From Roseiflexus sp. (lineage in GTDB: Bacteria > Chloroflexota > Chloroflexia > Chloroflexales > Roseiflexaceae), in the NCBI GenBank assembly GCA_017743475.1, contig JAGHYV010000043.1:1-38763 (forward strand): a stretch of DNA of 38,763 nucleotides. Reading direction: 5' to 3'. Position 1 is the stretch's first letter. The number at the start of each line of letters is the position of its first letter. Below the pieces are notes generated by a model. It made no database searches and was not told where the DNA came from. It was given only the letters and a program-made list of their open reading frames with translations. Made by a program: the position numbers and the translations under genes. This document shows, piece by piece, positions 25,421 through 34,506 of this stretch.

Positions 25421-26147
25421 CGGCGAAATTCCACGGTTCGCCAATTCCCAGAATGATATGTGTCGCACCGGCATCGACGAAGGCATCGAGGCGATCCGGA
25501 TCGCCAACGCCAATGGAGACAGTGTACTCCTGCCGGGTCACGTCCTATTTCGCAGCACCAGTTGTCGAGCGCCTGATTTTTGTGACAATAGGTTTCAGGC
25601 GGGCCAAAACCATTCCACATCGTCACGTGTTGCGCCGTCAGTTCAAGCGTGACCTTCTCACCACCGCCGCCAATTAGAATAGGCAATGGCTGACGCAGCG
25701 GCAGCGGACTCATAACGTTTCAGCCACTGTTTGATCTGCGGCAGCGCTCGCCCCAGGGCATGCAGGCGATCCAACGCCGTGCCGAATTCGTATCCATATT
25801 CGTCATGGTCGTGCTGGAACAACCCTGCACCAATGCCGAGGATCAAACGACCGCCGCTGATGCAATCATCGGTGCGCGCCGTATCGGCAGGCAGGTGCGG
25901 GTTGCGGTAACTGTTGCAGGTTACCAGGCACCCGATCTCAGCACGACTCGTCAGTGTCGCCGTGGCAGTCAGCAGCATCCATACCTTCGAAGAGAGCGCC
26001 ATTGGTGGGCCCATAGAGCAGAAAAAAGTGATCCCAGTTCCAGATCGAATCGATGCCAAGCGCCTCAACCTGACGCACAGCGTCGGCAAACGATTGGTAC
26101 GAGGCGTGCTGCGGATGCAACTGGACACCAAAGCGGATAGAAGGCAT
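25386..26147 (-). pseudogene. Frameshifted luciferase-like (LLM class) monooxygenase
   Basis: The remnant of an FMN/F420-dependent LLM-class oxidoreductase is spread over three frames. It begins at ATG 26147 with AGGAAAGGAA upstream, reading [20 protein letters not shown] and later [11 protein letters not shown]. It shifts frame near 25980 to [20 protein letters not shown] and [20 protein letters not shown]. It shifts again near 25700 to [20 protein letters not shown] and GFGPPETYCHKNQ, and once more near 25540 to TVSIGVGDPDRLDAFVDAGA, ending at TAG 25386-25388. At least three frameshifts make a functional product unlikely. The retained ribosome site and clear similarity suggest fairly recent decay. 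Confidence 0.85.
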
Positions 26148-26263
26148 GACGATTCCTTTCCTGGCAGGTCGTTGACGATCACTATCATACACGAAATTGC
26201 CCGACAATGACGCTAAGAATGATGATTCGGGCTGCGGTAAAGGCGCACCGCCGTGAATCGCTA

Positions 26264-26292
26264 TTGACAGACATGTGAGGAGGGTGTATTAT
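26264..26292 (+). promoter_or_regulatory. Promoter of the NADH dehydrogenase gene
   Basis: A consensus -35 TTGACA (26264-26269) and -10 TATTAT (26287-26292) are spaced by 17 bases. Transcription would start near 26299, which lies after the in-frame GTG at 26294 and therefore supports the ATG at 26324 as the start. Confidence 0.85.
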
Positions 26293-26323
26293 TGTGAATG
26301 ATTTCACGAAAAGGAATGGCACG

Positions 26324-27670
26324 ATGATCGACATTCAACCAGACGTTAAGGTGCGTAACACGCCAGTATTCGATAGAACTGTGACGGAGCGGCGCGCTCG
26401 CCCGCGCGTGGTGATCGTTGGCGCAGGTTTTGGCGGTCTGGCAGCAGCGCGCGAACTGGCGAACGCTGACGTTGATGTATTGGTAATCAACCGGACGAAC
26501 TATCACGGCTTCTGGCCCCTGCTCTACCAAGTAGCGACCGCTGGATTGGAGCCGGAGTCGATTGCGTACCCGGTGCGCGCAATCCTGCGCCGCTACCGTA
26601 ATGCCGATTTTCTTCTTGCTGAAGTGAATGGGGTAGACTTCGAACGACGCGCGGTGCTGACCGACGTTGGTCCGGTGATGTACGACTACCTGGTGCTGGC
26701 AGCCGGGAGCACGACCAATTTCTTTGGCAACGAGCGATTCGAGCGGTATACGCTTGGAATGAAAGACCTCGACGAGGCGCAGCGGTTGCGCAACCATATT
26801 CTGACATGCTTCGAGCATGCAGTGGCGGAAACCGATCCAGTGCGACGTGCAGCGCTGCTGACCTTCGTCGTGGTCGGAGGCGGTCCGACCGGCGTCGAAC
26901 TGGCGGGTGCGTTCATCGAGTTGATCCGCCACGTGATGCGAAAGGACTACCCCATGCTTGATGTACGTCAGGCGCATGTGGTGCTGGTCGAGGCGACCGA
27001 CCGGGTGCTGGCGACATTTCCAGAGTCGTTGCAGCGCGCAGCGCTGGATCGCTTGCGGCGCATGGGGGTGGATGTACGGTTGAATGCACCGGTTGCCGAT
27101 GCACGTCCGGGAGCACTGGTGTTTAGGGACGGCACAGTCCTGGCAGCGGAAACGATCGTCTGGGCTGCCGGGGTGCGCGCATCACCGCTGGCAGAGGCGC
27201 TCGGTGTGGCGCTGGGACGCGGAGCACGGGTGAAGGTCGAACCGACGCTCACGTTGCCTGGTCATCCTGAGGTGTTCGTCATCGGCGATATGGCGTATCT
27301 GGAAGGATACCGTCCCGGCGTACCCTATCCAATGGTTGCGCCAGTGGCGATCCAGATGGGGGAGCAGGCAGCGCGCAACATTATTGCGCGCACCAGGCGC
27401 AATCCGATGAAGCCGTTCCGCTACTTCGACAAGGGGCAGATGGCGACGATTGGGCGCAGCGCAGCGGTACTCGACGCCTTTGGCATCCAGTTGACCGGAT
27501 GGCCCGCCTGGGTTGGATGGCTGTTCGTCCATCTGATGGAACTAGTCGGTTTTCGTAATCGGGCGCTGGTGTTGCTGAACTGGGCGTACAGTTACTTCAC
27601 CTATGATCGTGGTGTGCGCCTGATCTTCGGGATTGGAGCGCGCGAAAAAAAGTTGGAAAGCGTCCTGTGA
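26324..27670 (+). CDS. Type II NADH:quinone oxidoreductase (NDH-2)
   Basis: A 448-residue FAD-dependent, non-proton-pumping NADH dehydrogenase of the membrane surface. It has the FAD-binding Rossmann motif VVIVGAGFGGLAAARELA (about 29-46), a second dinucleotide motif VVVGGGPTGVELAGAF for NADH, and the FAD-binding segment VFVIGDMAYLEG. The C-terminal region has amphipathic and aromatic segments (GWPAWVGWLFVHLMELVGF) typical of NDH-2 membrane attachment. An AAGGAA ribosome site precedes the ATG at 26324 by eight bases, and the promoter at 26264-26292 agrees with it. It would feed electrons from NADH into the quinone pool. Confidence 0.92.
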   Translation: MIDIQPDVKVRNTPVFDRTVTERRARPRVVIVGAGFGGLAAARELANADVDVLVINRTNYHGFWPLLYQVATAGLEPESIAYPVRAILRRYRNADFLLAEVNGVDFERRAVLTDVGPVMYDYLVLAAGSTTNFFGNERFERYTLGMKDLDEAQRLRNHILTCFEHAVAETDPVRRAALLTFVVVGGGPTGVELAGAFIELIRHVMRKDYPMLDVRQAHVVLVEATDRVLATFPESLQRAALDRLRRMGVDVRLNAPVADARPGALVFRDGTVLAAETIVWAAGVRASPLAEALGVALGRGARVKVEPTLTLPGHPEVFVIGDMAYLEGYRPGVPYPMVAPVAIQMGEQAARNIIARTRRNPMKPFRYFDKGQMATIGRSAAVLDAFGIQLTGWPAWVGWLFVHLMELVGFRNRALVLLNWAYSYFTYDRGVRLIFGIGAREKKLESVL

Positions 27671-27741
27671 GGGGAACAAAGTGAACCGCCTGCGCGTTAT
27701 GAGCAGTAGAAGAAACGTTGTGCGGCGTGCTGAGGGATGGT

Positions 27742-28341
27742 ATGCGTTTCATTCTTCTCTGTCTCTTGATCGCGCTGATTGTGGCGGGATGCGGTCGCGC
27801 CGGGACGTCGGCGCCTCCAACAGTTCCTTTGTTACCTGACGCGATCCAACCACCGGCAGCGACAGCCGCGCCTAGTCAACCGCTGCTGGTGATGGCGACT
27901 CCGTTGCCAGCGGCAACGCCCGTTGCTGAACCTGTTCTGCAACCAATGGAGACACCCGTGCCAGCACCAGATCAATTATCCGATACAGGTCGCCCTATAC
28001 CACCGTACAATGCGCAACCGCTGACCCCGCCCTACGGCGCGGCGATGGATGCGCAGATCGACGCAGCGAAGCAAGACCTGGCGCAGCGCCTGGGAATTGA
28101 TGCGTCTGCGGTCGAAGTTGTGGGGGTGGATGCGGTCACCTGGCCCGACACATCGCTCGGATGCCCGAGGCCGGGCATGATGTACCCGCAGGTGCTAGTT
28201 GAGGGTGTGTTGGTGCAACTCCGCGCAAACGGGCAGATCTACCGCTACCACGGCGATGGGCAGCGCCGGTTGTTCCTGTGCGACGCGCAGGCTGATCCTC
28301 CTGGTGGGCAAACCAGACGTATGCCAGAACGCGTGCTGTGA
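27742..28341 (+). CDS. Hypothetical lipoprotein
   Basis: A 199-residue predicted lipoprotein with signal MRFILLCLLIALIVAGC (Cys17 modified), a Pro/Ala/Thr-rich spacer, and a C-terminal domain from about 105 onward. That domain contains QRLGIDASAVEVVGVDAVTW and LGCPRPGMMYPQVLVEGVL, a pattern I have the impression recurs in Chloroflexota lipoproteins but cannot name. GAGG lies just before the ATG. It follows NDH-2 by 71 bases on the same strand and may be transcribed with it. Function unknown. Confidence 0.75.
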   Translation: MRFILLCLLIALIVAGCGRAGTSAPPTVPLLPDAIQPPAATAAPSQPLLVMATPLPAATPVAEPVLQPMETPVPAPDQLSDTGRPIPPYNAQPLTPPYGAAMDAQIDAAKQDLAQRLGIDASAVEVVGVDAVTWPDTSLGCPRPGMMYPQVLVEGVLVQLRANGQIYRYHGDGQRRLFLCDAQADPPGGQTRRMPERVL

Positions 28342-28404
28342 TCTATCGCGGTTCGGGTAGAATTTTGGATCAGCAGATCCATCGGTTGAAGCAGGTTTAC
28401 CGTT

Positions 28405-28655
28405 ATGAAGCGTATAATCTTCGTCGAGCGCACAGGTCGGAACGAGGATCTGATCGATCCTTCAATCTGACGTTCTGGCAATCTCTGGAACCGTGTGACC
28501 GGTTTGCAGCTGCCTGGGAGCTGGTCGTCTATGCGCAGCGGGTAAAGGGCGTCGATGTTCGTCAACTCCGACTTCAGCGATCTGTTGAGACATTTCAACG
28601 CAGGCAGCGTAAGGTATGTTGTCATCGGAGGTTACGCCGCTGTTCAATATGCTGA
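28405..28655 (+). pseudogene. Frameshifted small partner of a nucleotidyltransferase
   Basis: The frame begins at ATG 28405 (MKRIIFVERTGRNEDLIDPS) and meets TGA at 28468-28470. A one-base shift near 28460 restores SFNLTFWQSLEPCDRFAAAW and then RLQRSVETFQRRQ. The intact form would be a protein of about 70 residues directly upstream of a nucleotidyltransferase, a pairing seen in Chloroflexota and resembling two-gene toxin-antitoxin arrangements. That comparison is from memory and is not proven here. Confidence 0.6.
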
Positions 28656-28940
28656 ACCCCAGTTTATGGATCAGCATAGACCCGTTGAACGCCAGATCAG
28701 TATCAGGCGCTGCGGGCGTTCGGCGCACCTTTATCCGGCTTGACAGAACGTGATCTTATGGAAGTAAGGAACGTTCTACCAGATGGGAGTTCTGCTATTG
28801 CGCATCGACGTGCTCATCTCATGGGAATGCCAGAGGTTGAGTTTGAGTCGGCGTGGCAGCGGCGTTGACAGGATTTGATCGATGTTGATCTGCTGCTGCC
28901 GCTGGAGGAGAAGGGGTCAAAACGCCAGCGCAGACGATAC
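28555..28940 (+). pseudogene. Decayed nucleotidyltransferase (DUF6036/AbiEii-like)
   Basis: The start is recognisable as VNSDFSDLLRHFN and YVVIGGYAAVQYAEP, the N-terminal part of a small nucleotidyltransferase. The segment that should carry the metal-binding DLD motif is missing. Further pieces appear in other frames: YQALRAFGAPLSGLTERDLM, then FYQMGVLLLRIDVL, then EVEFESAWQRR followed by a stop. At least two frameshifts and a deletion mean it cannot be functional. Confidence 0.7.
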
Positions 28941-29332
28941 AGAGGCAAAAACAGGTGACGCTGCAACGTCCAGATGAGTTCCCTGTACGGGTTATTTTGG
29001 CGTATATCCGTTACCCTTTCTTCTTGCGGACGGGTGTTGCATCGCACTCGTCTCATCCCCCAACACCATACACCCAAAACCTGTCGGCGAGTCTTTCCCC
29101 CAACGACAGGTTCTTTACCTGCGGAGATTTTACGGTACCTCCGCCATGCGCTACAGGCTACGGCTGCACAATCTTACCGCTGAACAGAATCATATGGACG
29201 TTCCAAAGAACGCCGGGCTGGTCAGTTCCGCAAAGTTCATCCAGCGACCGACGCGCACACCCTGCGCACGGGAACCGATGGTGACGATCCGCCCCGAAGT
29301 GCCAGGGGTCGCAATGTAAGGGTTGCTGAGTA
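28941..29332. other. Unassigned degraded sequence
   Basis: No intact gene is supported here. On the minus strand, 29322 down to about 29200 has an open stretch with PYIATPGTSGRIVTIGSRAQ and VGRWMNFAELTSPAFFGTS, which looks like a real but unassigned protein fragment. The rest shows no clear similarity. Confidence 0.4.
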
Positions 29333-29440
29333 ATTATTCCGCGCTCGCCCGCGCGTGTGGGCTTCGTATTCTATAGCCGAGAGCTTTAGCCCCACGGCTA
29401 GTTCGGTACAGCGGATTTAATTCCCAATCTCCATTATTCC
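29333..29440 (+). repeat. Dispersed AATTATTC...CCGGATT repeat, copy 2
   Basis: It matches copy 1 (17794-17884) from AATTATTCCGCGCTCGCCCG through GAGCTTTAGCCCCACGGCTA to GCGGATTTAA, and it continues with TTCCCAATCTCCATTA, which matches the reverse complement of the tandem part of copy 3. It separates a subtilase fragment from another protein fragment, so it may have inserted into an ancestral gene. Confidence 0.7.
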
Positions 29441-29444
29441 AACG

Positions 29445-29636
29445 TCAAACAGCCAACGTGCTGAGGTACGACCGATCCGATGTACTGGCGCCAACAGTCA
29501 CAACCCAGGGTTCATCGTGGTTGACTGTATCGGTTGCCAGACCGGAGTTGCCCGTTGAGGCAGCGACCAAGATACCGGCATTATAGGCGTTAAGAAAGGC
29601 GAGTAAGACGATGTCGCTGACGCCAGTACCCGTGCC
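29445..29636 (-). pseudogene. Subtilase (S8) fragment
   Basis: One minus-strand frame reads GTGTGVSDIVLLAFLNAYNA, then GILVAASTGNSG and EPWVVTVGASTSDRSYLSTL before a stop. The ASTGNSG segment is the oxyanion-hole asparagine region of subtilisin-like proteases. The catalytic Asp, His and Ser regions are missing or scrambled, so this is only a remnant. It lies just downstream of the BTAD regulator. Confidence 0.7.
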
Positions 29637-29775
29637 GAAAGCCCGCCATGCAGGGCAGAGTGCACGCGACGCGGCGGCAGGTACACGCAGGCTGCACGTC
29701 CGTGCCCATATTCGCTAGTGAAGCGCACCGGAAGTATGCAATCGCACCTGCGCGAAGAGCAGCAAGCTGAGCAGA

Positions 29776-31467
29776 TCAATTCATACCCTCGACCACCCGC
29801 CGCACGAACGCTTCGAGTTCATCGGATGGACTCAAGCCGAACTGACTCTTGAGCGTCGCCACACAGATCTGGTACTGGCGCACTGCGAGATGGCGCAACC
29901 CCTGCGCCGCATAGCACCCGATCAGCACCCGGTGCGCATCTTCGTCGCAACTATCGACCGCCAGCGCGCGCTGGCTGAGCATGATCGCAGTCGGGTATTC
30001 GCCGCGTTCCTGATAAACGCGCGCCAGTTGATGCAACGCTTCGAGATAGGCAGCCTGGAGCGTTCTCCGGCGTTCCTCTGCCCAGTCTTCATACCGCTCC
30101 TCAGCCATATAGTCGCCCTGGTACAGATCAATCGCGCGACCATACGCTCGCAACGCGCTCTCAATGTCTCCCCGGCTCCACGCACTCCGCGCCGCAGTGA
30201 TCGACTCCTCGAACACATCCGCATCGACCCATAGCGGCAGATCCGACGCAAGCGCATAGCAGCCATTGACAAATAACACCACTGGCGTCTCGCCCATCAC
30301 GCGCTTGAACGTCTGTCGCAGGCAGTAGACTGCCTGATGTAAACTGCGACGCGCCAGGTCTGGCTCTGAGTCGGGCCAGAACAGGGCTGCCAGGCGCTCC
30401 TTCGAGACCGGCACACGACGATGGGCAATGAGAAAGCGGAACAATGAACGCGAACGCGACCCTTCCCACTGGTCGATAAGCGTGTCGTTGAAGTAAACGC
30501 GTAAACTGCCAAAAGTGTAGACGGTCAACCCTGCAATTCCCGACGTTGTCGAAGAGTTGTTCGCCGTATCAGCGGGAAATTGATCCTGTTCCTGCGTATC
30601 AGAAAGACAATCCTCTGTCGCCGCTACGCGCTCGTCCGCTATGTCTTTTTCATCAACAGTCTCCACCTTTGTAACCATCTCATCTCCGGCATACGTTTCT
30701 TCTGCGCTGATCGGCTCGATCACCACCGGGCGTTGAGGAGGGGAATGCAAAGCGAAGAGCGCCTTCCACCACGCCAGGAAGCGCTGCACCAGTGATCGCG
30801 GCGGCGCGGCAGTCAACATCGGCAGAGGCGGGGGAAGGAGTCCGGTATGCACCCACGCCCATGACTCAGAAAGTGCAAGATCACGCGATGTCAGCGCGCG
30901 ATGAACGTCGAGCAAACAGCGTATCAACCCGGCACGGGCTTCGTTAATGATTGCCTCACCCTCACCCACTGTCATGCGACCCTGGAGAATCACCTGCTGC
31001 CAGCGCGCAATCTCGGCGCAAATCTGCGCTGCAGATGCGAGTATCCCGCCCGTTGGCGCAGCGCCCGCCATATCCAGGCAGAACTGCGCACGCTGGAGAT
31101 AGGCGCTCCCCGTACGATAGTCGCCTTGATGGAGCGCAATCAGCGCAATGCGCCACGCCAGCAAACCGCACGTCTGCGGGTCGTCAAGGTGCTCGACAAT
31201 TGCCATCGCTGCCAGCGCACGCGCCATTGCCTGCGGCATCATCCCCTCGTGCATGTGAATTTCAGCCTGAGCCGCGAGCGCGCGCCACTGCCCATCCACG
31301 TCGTTCGTCGTGCGAAAGACAACCTCTGCCTCGGCAAGCAGATGAAGTGCGCTATTCCATTTCTGTTGCTGCAACAGGTTGATCGCCCGACGGTACAAAT
31401 GCCATCCAGGTTTCTCCCCTTTGCGGGACTTCATGGGATGAGCGCTCGAATGGTTGTGATGCATCAT
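29776..31467 (-). CDS. TPR and BTAD domain transcriptional regulator (SARP-like)
   Basis: A 563-residue predicted regulator. The N-terminal third (about 25-235) is rich in TPR-like helices. After an acidic, low-complexity section, a winged-helix DNA-binding domain (about 314-400) contains YTFGSLRVYFND and RLAALFWPDSEPDLARRSLH, typical of the OmpR/SARP type. The C-terminal bacterial transcriptional activator domain (about 411-563) includes ADVFEESITAARSAW and CYAAQGLRHLAVRQYQICVA. The start at 31467 is chosen from ATG-ATG with only a weak purine stretch upstream; the frame is open to 31605. Its targets are unknown, and a former neighbour was a subtilase. Confidence 0.87.
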   Translation of the reverse strand: MMHHNHSSAHPMKSRKGEKPGWHLYRRAINLLQQQKWNSALHLLAEAEVVFRTTNDVDGQWRALAAQAEIHMHEGMMPQAMARALAAMAIVEHLDDPQTCGLLAWRIALIALHQGDYRTGSAYLQRAQFCLDMAGAAPTGGILASAAQICAEIARWQQVILQGRMTVGEGEAIINEARAGLIRCLLDVHRALTSRDLALSESWAWVHTGLLPPPLPMLTAAPPRSLVQRFLAWWKALFALHSPPQRPVVIEPISAEETYAGDEMVTKVETVDEKDIADERVAATEDCLSDTQEQDQFPADTANNSSTTSGIAGLTVYTFGSLRVYFNDTLIDQWEGSRSRSLFRFLIAHRRVPVSKERLAALFWPDSEPDLARRSLHQAVYCLRQTFKRVMGETPVVLFVNGCYALASDLPLWVDADVFEESITAARSAWSRGDIESALRAYGRAIDLYQGDYMAEERYEDWAEERRRTLQAAYLEALHQLARVYQERGEYPTAIMLSQRALAVDSCDEDAHRVLIGCYAAQGLRHLAVRQYQICVATLKSQFGLSPSDELEAFVRRVVEGMN

Positions 31468-32244
31468 ACGTGCTCTTTTCACAATGCCTGAAAGCGAACG
31501 TCGTCTGTTATCAGACTGAACAATAACGCCATTCCTCGTTCGCCTGCGAGCCGGGTGCAGAGTGGTATCAAGAATTGGACAGAGAGGATCAAACCAGAGA
31601 TGCATACGGTCCGGTATGCACCCGGCTGCCAGAATGACGACACAGAGGTTTCGTGCAGGCAGTAAAGCGAGAGAGCGGGCGCAGCGACCTTCTGCATGTA
31701 GTATAACGCACGCCTTTGCAAAATCAACGTTGAGGTTTGGTTATAGAGGAGAATGCGGGAAATGAAATGGAATGCATGAGCGATGAAAACGCAGGTGATT
31801 ACTAAAGCCAACGAGATCAAGTGAACAAACACGGCACAATAACAAAACTGTTATCATTTCGTTCACATGTTGATCCTTGTCATCAGAAGAATGACATGAT
31901 ATGTCAATTGCAGGGTACGCATATCCACACAGCGCAACGCACCAACATCGCGAATCTCATTAATCGTCGCTACTACAAGTCTGATTGTGCTGCGCTCTTC
32001 GAGCGCCATATTTGGCTGCGGCACGACCGACGTTGTGCTACGAAAGATATTCCAGCTGATTGCATTGCTGAGACTACCGCAAGTAAAAATCTCCTCACCG
32101 CAGAAACCTAGCGGACGCAGAGAGCGATTGACAGAAAGCGCTGCGCACCTGAAGTCTCTCTGTAGTGTGCGTTTTTGTCGTGAATTTATTGCTTATCAAC
32201 AGACTGTCAGATATTGAACATCCGTACGACACAAGGAGGCCCCA
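31468..32244. other. Long intergenic region without a supported gene
   Basis: About 780 bases lie between the start of the BTAD regulator and the chemoreceptor. It is more AT-rich than its neighbours. I see no conserved protein, RNA gene or palindromic repeat. The right end holds the strong AAGGAGG ribosome site of the chemoreceptor (32233-32239). Confidence 0.5.
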
Positions 32245-34500
32245 ATGCTGGAAACGATCTCTCCCACTCGCTCGCTGAGCACCCGTCTGGCTCTGTTCAC
32301 GATTGCCACGGCGATTACGGCAATGCTGGGGCTGACTATGCTCACCAACGCAGCAGCAACGGAGCACACCATCGCCACAGCGCGTCACCAGATCGATACA
32401 TAGGCACTCAACGGGATCGAGCGCATAGAAATGTATCTTTAGGATCGACGCTCCGGTATTGCGTTGACTGCGCAACTCCCCCTCGTTCGTGCGATGCTCG
32501 AAAACCAGGAAAACCCCGAGGCGCGCGAGCGGGGTCAATTCGTCATCAATGCGGTACGGAACACCTTCAACTACGATACCATATCGTTACTGAATATATC
32601 GGGCAAAACAGTGCTGAGCACCAACCCTGGCAAGGTCGGGCAGGATCGCAGCCAGCGACCAGAGGTGATCAATGCACAACGCGGTGTGCCAGCAATGTCA
32701 GACGTCGCTACCGATCCGGACGAAGAGCAGGTGTTTCTCCATTTCACTGCTCCGGTCTACGGATTGAACAAACAACAGATGATCGGCATCGTTGATGGAC
32801 GAGTCGCACTCGACGAGATCCACCGATTGGTGGCATTAGACAAAAATCGCAGTGGTGCAGGCAGTTACAGCGTCATTGTTGATCGCCATGGTGTCCGCAT
32901 CTCTGTCCCGGATTTCCCGCAACTCCTGTTTCAGCCAGTGGCGCCGCTGGCGCCGACCGTGGCTCAGGAGATGATCGACACCCGTCGTTTTGGCAGCAAT
33001 ACCGCAGCGCTGATCCGGCAATCGTCCTCGATGCCTGAGGTCATGGAGAGCATCAATCTTCTCAATCAGCGCGCTGAAGAACGTCTTTTCTTCAAGGGAG
33101 CGCTTAACTCCGGCGAAGAAGGCGAATCGGTCATTCGCAGGCTGCGCTCGGCAGACTGGTACTACATCCATCGTGTGCCGATCGAGCAGTTCTACGGCGT
33201 GGTGCGCGCCCAGACAAACTACGCCATACTGGTGACGATCATTACTGCGGTAGTTGCCATCGTGGTCACCCTCTGGTTTGTGCAGCGGTCGTTGCGCCGA
33301 CCGCTGATCCAGCTGGTGGAGACGGCGAGTGCAATTGCCAGAGGCGACCTGAGCCGACGTTTACAGATGCAGCGGCGTGACGAGATCGGCATCCTCGCCA
33401 ACGGCTTCAATACAATGGCAGATGCTCTGGAAGCGCGCATCACCGAAGCTCAGGCAGCAAAAGAAGAAGCGCAGCGTTCGCAGCGTGCCGAAGCCGAAGG
33501 GCGCGCATCGCTCGAACGCAGCGTCGCAGAATATCTGACGTTTGTACAGCGGGTGGCGAATGGCGATCTTTCCCAAACCCTCGCCATTGATCGCAACGAT
33601 GCCCTGGGACAGTTAGGCATTGGTCTCAACAAGATGGTTGAAAGCCTGCGCGCTATGGGGCGCCAGTCTCAGGAAGCGGCCAATGCCATTGCCAAGGCTG
33701 CAGCGCAAATCCTGATCACCACCACCCAATAGGCATCGGCGGTCAACGAACAATCAACTGCTGTTGCTCAGACCATGGCAGCGCTTGACGAAGTACGCGC
33801 AATTGCACGACAGACTGCCGATCAGGCTGATCATACCGCGCGCGACGCACAGGCAGCGCTGACCGTTGCGCAGCAGGGGATTGCTATTGTGGAAGAGACA
33901 GTGCGGAGCATGACCGACATTCGTCAGCGCGTCGAAGGAATCGCGCAAACCATCCTGTCGCTTGCGGGGCAGGCGCAGGCGATCAACACAATTACCGGCA
34001 CAGTTTCCGAACTTGCCGATCAGTCGAACCTGCTCGCACTCAATGCCGCCATCGAAGCGGCACGCGCCGGTGAGCAGGGGAGAAGCTTCTCCGTTGTGGC
34101 GCAGCAGGTGCGCGACCTGGCAGAGCGCAGCAAACAGGCGACCGTTCAGGTTCGCTCGATCTTGGGAGACATCCAGAAATCAACCCAGGCAGCCGTGACG
34201 GTGACTGAAGAAGGCGCCCGGCGTGTTGACGCTTGCAGTCAACTGGTCAGTCAAGCAGGCGACGTTATCCACAGGATCGCTGGCGAAGTCGAAAACGGCG
34301 CGCAGATTAACGTGCAAATGGCAGCCAGTGCGCGTCAGGCAACCGTCGGGTTGGAGCAAATCGGGCAGGCGCTGCTTTCGATTCAGAAGGCAGCTTCAGA
34401 AACGCTCACCAGCACCCGTCAGGCAGAGCGTGCTGCGCAGAACCTGAATGCACTGGCGCAGTTGCTCCAGCAGATGGTTGCCGTCTACCGGCTAGCATAA
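32245..34500 (+). pseudogene. Methyl-accepting chemotaxis protein with three in-frame TAG codons
   Basis: A single reading frame of 752 codons encodes a complete chemoreceptor, interrupted by TAG at 32401, 32440 and 33730. It has a first membrane helix (about 16-38), an extracellular Cache-like sensor region, a second helix (about 326-348), a HAMP domain, a second HAMP-like segment, and a signalling domain whose hairpin tip reads [20 protein letters not shown]. There is no frameshift, and the ribosome site AAGGAGG is intact. Each TAG falls where glutamine (CAG) would fit, for example TTTQ-TAG-ASAVNEQ. TAG is used as an ordinary stop elsewhere in the window (ybaB, recR, the FHA protease), so this is treated as a pseudogene unless readthrough is shown. 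Confidence 0.8.
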
Positions 34501-34506
34501 GCATCA

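Noticed and set aside
32401-33732. Pyrrolysine or global recoding of TAG
   Set aside because: TAG ends ybaB, recR, the FHA protease and other genes normally, and no pyl genes are in view.
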